NCBI GenBank assembly: GCA_963678465.1
Contig: OY782858.1
Location: forward strand, 2,914,001-2,978,000
Direction of reading: 5' to 3'
DNA: 64,000 nt
Origin: Paludibacter sp963678465
GTDB taxonomy: Bacteria > Bacteroidota > Bacteroidia > Bacteroidales > Paludibacteraceae
In this document: piece by piece, positions 59,942-64,000 of the stretch
Layout of the letters: each line of letters begins with the position of its first letter
How positions within the stretch are numbered: position 1 is the first letter of the stretch
The notes under the pieces: model-generated
What the model was told of the DNA's origin: nothing
The model's database searches: none
Seen by the model: the letters and a program-made list of their open reading frames with translations, nothing else
Position numbers and translations under genes: made by a program

Positions 59942-61378
59942 TTACCTCATTCTCTCCAGCCGCGATGCGTCCAGTCTGAGCAGAATAAACAGCAAAATGG
60001 TAAAACCCCACAGCGAAGAGCCTCCGTAACTGAAAAAGGGCAAAGGAATGCCAATTACGGGCATTATTCCGAGGACCATACCAATGTTGATCATTAAGTG
60101 GAAAAAGAGAATACTCGTTACGCAGTAGGCATATATACGATTGAAGGTTTCGCGCTGTCGTTCGGCAATCTTCAAAAGGCGCATTAACAGCAACCAGTAA
60201 ATTACCAAAACAAGTGTTGATCCCCAAAATCCATGTTCCTCGCCTACGGTACAAAAAATAAAATCGGTATCCTGCTCGGGCACATATTTTAGTTTGGTTT
60301 GTGTTCCGTTCAAAAATCCTTTTCCCCACAATCCTCCTGAACCGATAGCAATTTTTGATTGATTTACATTGTATCCGGCACCGTGCAAATCATCTTCCAT
60401 GTTAAGCAGTACTTTAATACGTATTTGCTGGTGAGGTTCAAGTACTGTATCGAAGAAGTAAACAGAGGAGAAACAAAAAACGGCAGCACCCAACGAAATC
60501 AAGATTAACAGCCGATACTTTTTAAAACGAAAAAATAGTTCAAGATAAGTCCAATAGAGGCAAGACGCAATGACGGCGAACAGGGCTACGTAATTAAAAT
60601 TAATGATAAACCAGATGCTGAAAATATACGAAATCAGTATTAAGCCGGCTGTGCCAGCTACAAGATACAGTGCTTCTTTGGTATTGCGTGCTACAAAAAA
60701 GGAGTAGATAAATTGAATTAACAAAATAATTCCCATGGACATAACTATACCCAAAGTAGCTTGCCCCATAAACAAAGGAACGCTGCTGAATTTAATGACT
60801 ACAACAAACAATACAACAGCTAAAACTGTGATCAAAAGCACTATCCCATTCATTCCTTCACGATAAAGCATCAACAGGAATGCGATGAAAACCAGTGCCG
60901 ATCCGGTTTCTTTTTGTAAAATAATAAGTAAAAATGGAAGCAAAATGAAAAACGACAAAGGAATAAGATCCTTCCAGTTCTTCAATTTGTAATTATATGA
61001 GCTCATAAAGCGCGCCAACGCCAGCGAAGTAGCCATTTTAGCCAACTCGGCCGGTTGGAAACTAACCGGCCCGATCACAAGCCAGGAACGTGAACCTTTA
61101 ATATCGGGAGCAACGAAAATTGTTATTATCAAAAGTACTATGGTGAATCCATAGATAAAGTATGCAAAGAAGTTATACATTTTGTAGTCGATGAGCAATA
61201 ACATGCCGCCCAAGCCAAAAGCTGTAAGAATCCACACAAACTGTTTTCCGGCACGCTGATTCCAGTCCAGAATACTGGTTTGATCAAAGTCGTAACTTGC
61301 ACCATATATACTGATCCAGCCCATAAAGACCAATACGACGTAATAAAATACTGTCGTCCAGTCTAATGAATATTTCAT
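59942..61378 (-). CDS. rodA: Rod-shape determining SEDS glycosyltransferase RodA
   Basis: I choose ATG 61378 (MKYSLDWTTVFYYVVLVFMGWISIYG), one base after the PBP2 stop; a start six codons earlier would overlap. The 478-residue SEDS protein has about ten transmembrane helices, the FLNGTQTKLKYVPEQDTDFIFCTVGEEHGF block near residues 355-385 and the terminal PFFSYGGSSL motif. RodA polymerises lipid II glycan strands with PBP2 for elongation. It is longer than E. coli RodA (370 residues) owing to an insertion of about 100 residues in the middle membrane region. Confidence 0.95.
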   Translation of the reverse strand: MKYSLDWTTVFYYVVLVFMGWISIYGASYDFDQTSILDWNQRAGKQFVWILTAFGLGGMLLLIDYKMYNFFAYFIYGFTIVLLIITIFVAPDIKGSRSWLVIGPVSFQPAELAKMATSLALARFMSSYNYKLKNWKDLIPLSFFILLPFLLIILQKETGSALVFIAFLLMLYREGMNGIVLLITVLAVVLFVVVIKFSSVPLFMGQATLGIVMSMGIILLIQFIYSFFVARNTKEALYLVAGTAGLILISYIFSIWFIINFNYVALFAVIASCLYWTYLELFFRFKKYRLLILISLGAAVFCFSSVYFFDTVLEPHQQIRIKVLLNMEDDLHGAGYNVNQSKIAIGSGGLWGKGFLNGTQTKLKYVPEQDTDFIFCTVGEEHGFWGSTLVLVIYWLLLMRLLKIAERQRETFNRIYAYCVTSILFFHLMINIGMVLGIMPVIGIPLPFFSYGGSSLWGFTILLFILLRLDASRLERMR

Positions 61379-61379
61379 A

Positions 61380-63218
61380 CTAACGTTCTTTGACATTGGC
61401 GTTGGTTACTGAAGTTGTCATTCGTTCTAATAAATCCGTGCGTTCAATTTTTCCATACAAGTACTGTTCCATCATTAAACTTGAGATAGGAGCTGCCCAT
61501 GTGGCACCGAATCCTGCGTTTTCGACTACAACAGCAATGGCGATTTTTGGTTTTTCGCGTGGAGCAAAACCTACAAATAAAGAGTGGTCTTTTCCGTGAT
61601 TATTCTGTACGGTCCCTGTTTTCCCACACATACTTGTGTTGGGAATTTTGTAATGCCTGCCGGTTCCGTATTCAAACACTCTCCACATTCCTTCATTCAC
61701 GATAGGAAAGTATTTTTTGTCAACTTTTGCTCTGTGAATTTTAGTAAGCATGCTGTCGTGCTTGTTGAGGTGAGGGGTGATGTAGAAACCTTCGTTGGCA
61801 ATAACAGCCATTGAGTTAGCTAATTGTAAAGGAGTAGTTAGTATTTCGCCCTGGCCGATAGAGTTAGAGCGAATTGTAATAGCTCTCCAACCAGTTTCGG
61901 CTTTGTACACTTTATTATAAAATTTCTGAGTTGGAATATAACCCCTCGATTGTTCATAAAGATCTCCATCGGTATATTTTTCGCCTAAACCAAAACTTTT
62001 TACGCGATCCACCCACTCATCATAATTGGTTCTGAAGATTAAATTTTTCTTTCCATATCCATCTTTCTCAATGCTGCTTCTGAAGGCATGCCAAAAATAA
62101 GGATTACAGCTTTGTTCGATAGCATTCAGCAAACTCACCGGAGAACCGTGATGGTGAGTACATTTTATGGGAGATGAACCGGGTCCGTTGCACGAGAAAA
62201 GCGTTTTGTCTGTTATTCCTTCCATTTCCTGACACACCAGGGCTTGTACTGTTTTGAAAGCTGAACCTGGCGAATACAATGCCTGTGTTGCACGATTCAT
62301 CAATGGTCGGGTAGGGTCGCGCAAAAGCGACATATAGTTTTTTGAACGTTGACGCCCCACCAAAATAGAAGGATCGAAACCCGGATTTGAAACCATAGCC
62401 AGAATTTCGCCGGTGGATGGTTCGATGGCCACAATACTTCCCACTTTTCCTTTCATCAGCTTTTCGCCAAGAATTTGCAGCTGCATGTCGATAGTAAGTG
62501 TTATGTTTTCACCTGCTTTTGGGGCGATGTCTTTTTTACCATCGTCATATTTTCCTTTTATTCTTCCTTTAGCATCACGCAACAATATTTCTACTCCTTT
62601 TTCTCCGCGCAATGTTTTTTCGTAAGTGTATTCTATTCCATCTCTTCCGGCATAATCACCTGGATTATAGTAATCATCGCTTTCAATTCTTTTTTGTGAA
62701 ACTTCGCCAATATTACCCAATACATGGGCAGCATTCGGAAATGAATATTCACGCAACGTTCTGTTTTGAATGTAAAATCCCGGATATTTGTACATCGATT
62801 GTTGTATGGTGGCAATGTCTTCAATGTTGAGCTGGGTCATGAAAATTTGCGGAGTATACGAAGAATAACCATAATTCTTTTTTCGGTCTTTTATTTCGGC
62901 AATCCGATTGATAAAGAACTGCTTGTCGATATTAAGTGCACGACAAAAAGACAAGGTATCCAAATCGTATATTTCTCTCATGATAAGCGTAATATCATAA
63001 GCCGGTTTGTTGTACACAAGAAGCGTGTGATTTCGATCGTAAATAAGTCCGCGTGGAGGAAACTGTGTTTTTCTCAGAAAAGCATTACTTTCAGCACCTT
63101 CTTTGTATTTCGATTCAATAATCTGGATAGAGAAAAGGCGCAGAATATACACAACAATAACAATCGACATGATAATGGCAATCACGTATCTTCTGTTTTG
63201 AAGTGTGTCGTTAATCAT
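61380..63218 (-). CDS. mrdA: Penicillin-binding protein 2
   Basis: The 612-residue class B PBP has one N-terminal helix (residues 10-30), a dimerisation/pedestal domain, and a transpeptidase domain with the catalytic tetrad GSAFK (Ser319, Lys322), the SCNP (EQSCNPYFW) block and KTGT at residue 533. It crosslinks peptidoglycan during lateral growth with RodA. It lies three bases after mreD and is directly followed by rodA, the usual cell-shape order. Confidence 0.96.
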   Translation of the reverse strand: MINDTLQNRRYVIAIIMSIVIVVYILRLFSIQIIESKYKEGAESNAFLRKTQFPPRGLIYDRNHTLLVYNKPAYDITLIMREIYDLDTLSFCRALNIDKQFFINRIAEIKDRKKNYGYSSYTPQIFMTQLNIEDIATIQQSMYKYPGFYIQNRTLREYSFPNAAHVLGNIGEVSQKRIESDDYYNPGDYAGRDGIEYTYEKTLRGEKGVEILLRDAKGRIKGKYDDGKKDIAPKAGENITLTIDMQLQILGEKLMKGKVGSIVAIEPSTGEILAMVSNPGFDPSILVGRQRSKNYMSLLRDPTRPLMNRATQALYSPGSAFKTVQALVCQEMEGITDKTLFSCNGPGSSPIKCTHHHGSPVSLLNAIEQSCNPYFWHAFRSSIEKDGYGKKNLIFRTNYDEWVDRVKSFGLGEKYTDGDLYEQSRGYIPTQKFYNKVYKAETGWRAITIRSNSIGQGEILTTPLQLANSMAVIANEGFYITPHLNKHDSMLTKIHRAKVDKKYFPIVNEGMWRVFEYGTGRHYKIPNTSMCGKTGTVQNNHGKDHSLFVGFAPREKPKIAIAVVVENAGFGATWAAPISSLMMEQYLYGKIERTDLLERMTTSVTNANVKER

Positions 63219-63221
63219 AAT

Positions 63222-63719
63222 TTACCTTTTGTTGAAAGAGCGTATTCCTAAAATAAGCAAAATTGAAACAAATGAGCTTAATAGAATTCGGAGTAAGGTC
63301 ATCCAGTTCAGTTGTAATGAAAAAGCCTCAAGCAGAAACAAACTTGTGTGATGAAGCATAACCATAAACACAACATACTTAATATAGGCGCCAACTCCGA
63401 ATGAATGGAACGAAGGTATAGGATTGCTGCCTTCCTCGATGGAGATAAAAAGTTTTATTATACCGTTTCTGAAAAATGCAATCAAGACAGTCGCAAAAGC
63501 ATGGATTCCAATAGTGTTAGAAAAAATATCAATTATCAAGCCCAAAACGAAACCTAAAATCAGGGTAATCCAGCGTGGAAATTTTACAGGCAACGATAAA
63601 ATAAAAAGAATATAGATGTAGGGATTTAAAAACCCAAGGAACTGTACATTGTTCAGTACTAATACTTGCAGAAGTATCAGTACTATAAAAGAAAATATGT
63701 TTTGAATTAATGATAACAT
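63222..63719 (-). CDS. mreD: Rod-shape determining protein MreD
   Basis: A 165-residue membrane protein with about five transmembrane helices and the MreD-like PVKFPRWITLILGFVLGLIIDIF stretch near residues 47-69. Identification rests on the position between mreC and mrdA as much as on sequence, since MreD diverges fast. It belongs to the elongasome with MreB, MreC, PBP2 and RodA. It starts one base before the mreC stop region. Confidence 0.88.
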   Translation of the reverse strand: MLSLIQNIFSFIVLILLQVLVLNNVQFLGFLNPYIYILFILSLPVKFPRWITLILGFVLGLIIDIFSNTIGIHAFATVLIAFFRNGIIKLFISIEEGSNPIPSFHSFGVGAYIKYVVFMVMLHHTSLFLLEAFSLQLNWMTLLRILLSSFVSILLILGIRSFNKR

Positions 63720-63720
63720 A

Positions 63721-64000
63721 TTATTTTTCAGCTACTTTCTCTATGGTTCGTTGTTCGTAAAAATTTTTGTAGTTGATTACTTTTACATGCGAAAGCGTAC
63801 GGAAATTTACTGCAAGTTTCACTTTTATGTTGTAATAAGCATCACTTTCCTTTATTTTAAAGTCTTCGATGGTTCCAACCGGAATTCCTTCGGGGAAAGT
63901 ATTTGTAAATCCGCTGGTAATCAACGAATCCCCCAACGAGAATTCTACATGGCGGGCAATGTCTTTCAGGTTAGCGTATCGGTAGTCTTCGCCCGACCAC
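63721..64000 (-). CDS. mreC: Rod-shape determining protein MreC, partial
   Basis: The frame enters from the right window edge and stops at 63721, giving the C-terminal 92 codons or so: WSGEDYRYANLKDIARHVE, then GDSLITSGFTNTFPEGIPVGTIED, the typical MreC second beta-barrel with its (I/V)TSG...FPxGIPVG motif. The start lies outside the window. MreC scaffolds the cell-wall elongation complex in the periplasm. The internal ATG at 63936 is not the gene start, since homology continues upstream of it. Confidence 0.93.
   Translation of the reverse strand, partial: WSGEDYRYANLKDIARHVEFSLGDSLITSGFTNTFPEGIPVGTIEDFKIKESDAYYNIKVKLAVNFRTLSHVKVINYKNFYEQRTIEKVAEK

Overview
The window looks like chromosomal DNA of a Bacteroidota (Bacteroidales-like) bacterium. 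Evidence: a SusC/SusD pair with surface glycan-binding lipoproteins, a type IX secretion sorting domain on one enzyme, promoters of the Bacteroidota TTTG-N19/20-TAnnTTTG kind, and weak Shine-Dalgarno signals. A Paludibacter-like anaerobe would fit, but genus is a guess.

Region 1 (1-30195, all minus strand) is a large polysaccharide utilisation locus for beta-mannan or galactoglucomannan. In transcription order: SusC, SusD, two TIG-repeat glycan-binding lipoproteins, a Big5-CBM-GH26 lipoprotein, a GH5 enzyme with a T9SS tail, an SGNH acetylesterase-like protein, a second GH26, a GH3, a bimodular GH5-GH26 lipoprotein, a GH130 mannosylglucose phosphorylase, a GH2, a GH27, an SSS-family symporter, a GH94 cellobiose phosphorylase and a cellobiose 2-epimerase (cut by the window edge). 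Surface and periplasmic enzymes deacetylate, cleave and debranch the polymer. Disaccharides enter the cytoplasm, where mannobiose would be epimerised to mannosylglucose and phosphorolysed by GH130, and cellobiose by GH94.

Region 2 (30.5-49.2 kb) is mostly housekeeping: a queuosine-precursor transporter, SppA, thioredoxin, Hsp20, an M6 metalloprotease, MnmG, UvrC, TsaE, a small basic protein, an M13 peptidase, DusB, a DUF5692-like membrane protein with a divergent TetR regulator, a barrel-like exported protein and a U32 peptidase. A near-consensus parS site lies between mnmG and uvrC.

Region 3 (49.2-57 kb) holds an AraC-type domain protein, a 42-bp tandem array, a DinD-like remnant, NadA, an AT-rich stretch with DnaA-box-like 9-mers, an SDR/AraC divergent pair, pirin, DoxX, an NAD-dependent epimerase and 5-formyl-THF cyclo-ligase. 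Region 4 (57-64 kb) has two outer-membrane-type proteins and the rodA-mrdA-mreD-mreC cell-shape cluster (minus strand, mreC cut by the window edge).

The most unusual signal is a short G/C-rich dispersed element (CCCCCTTTAGG...GGGGTTAGGGGG, with or without a palindromic core). It lies in intergenic DNA and has entered coding frames: it forms the N-terminus of two unrelated proteins and supplies the stop codon of a third.
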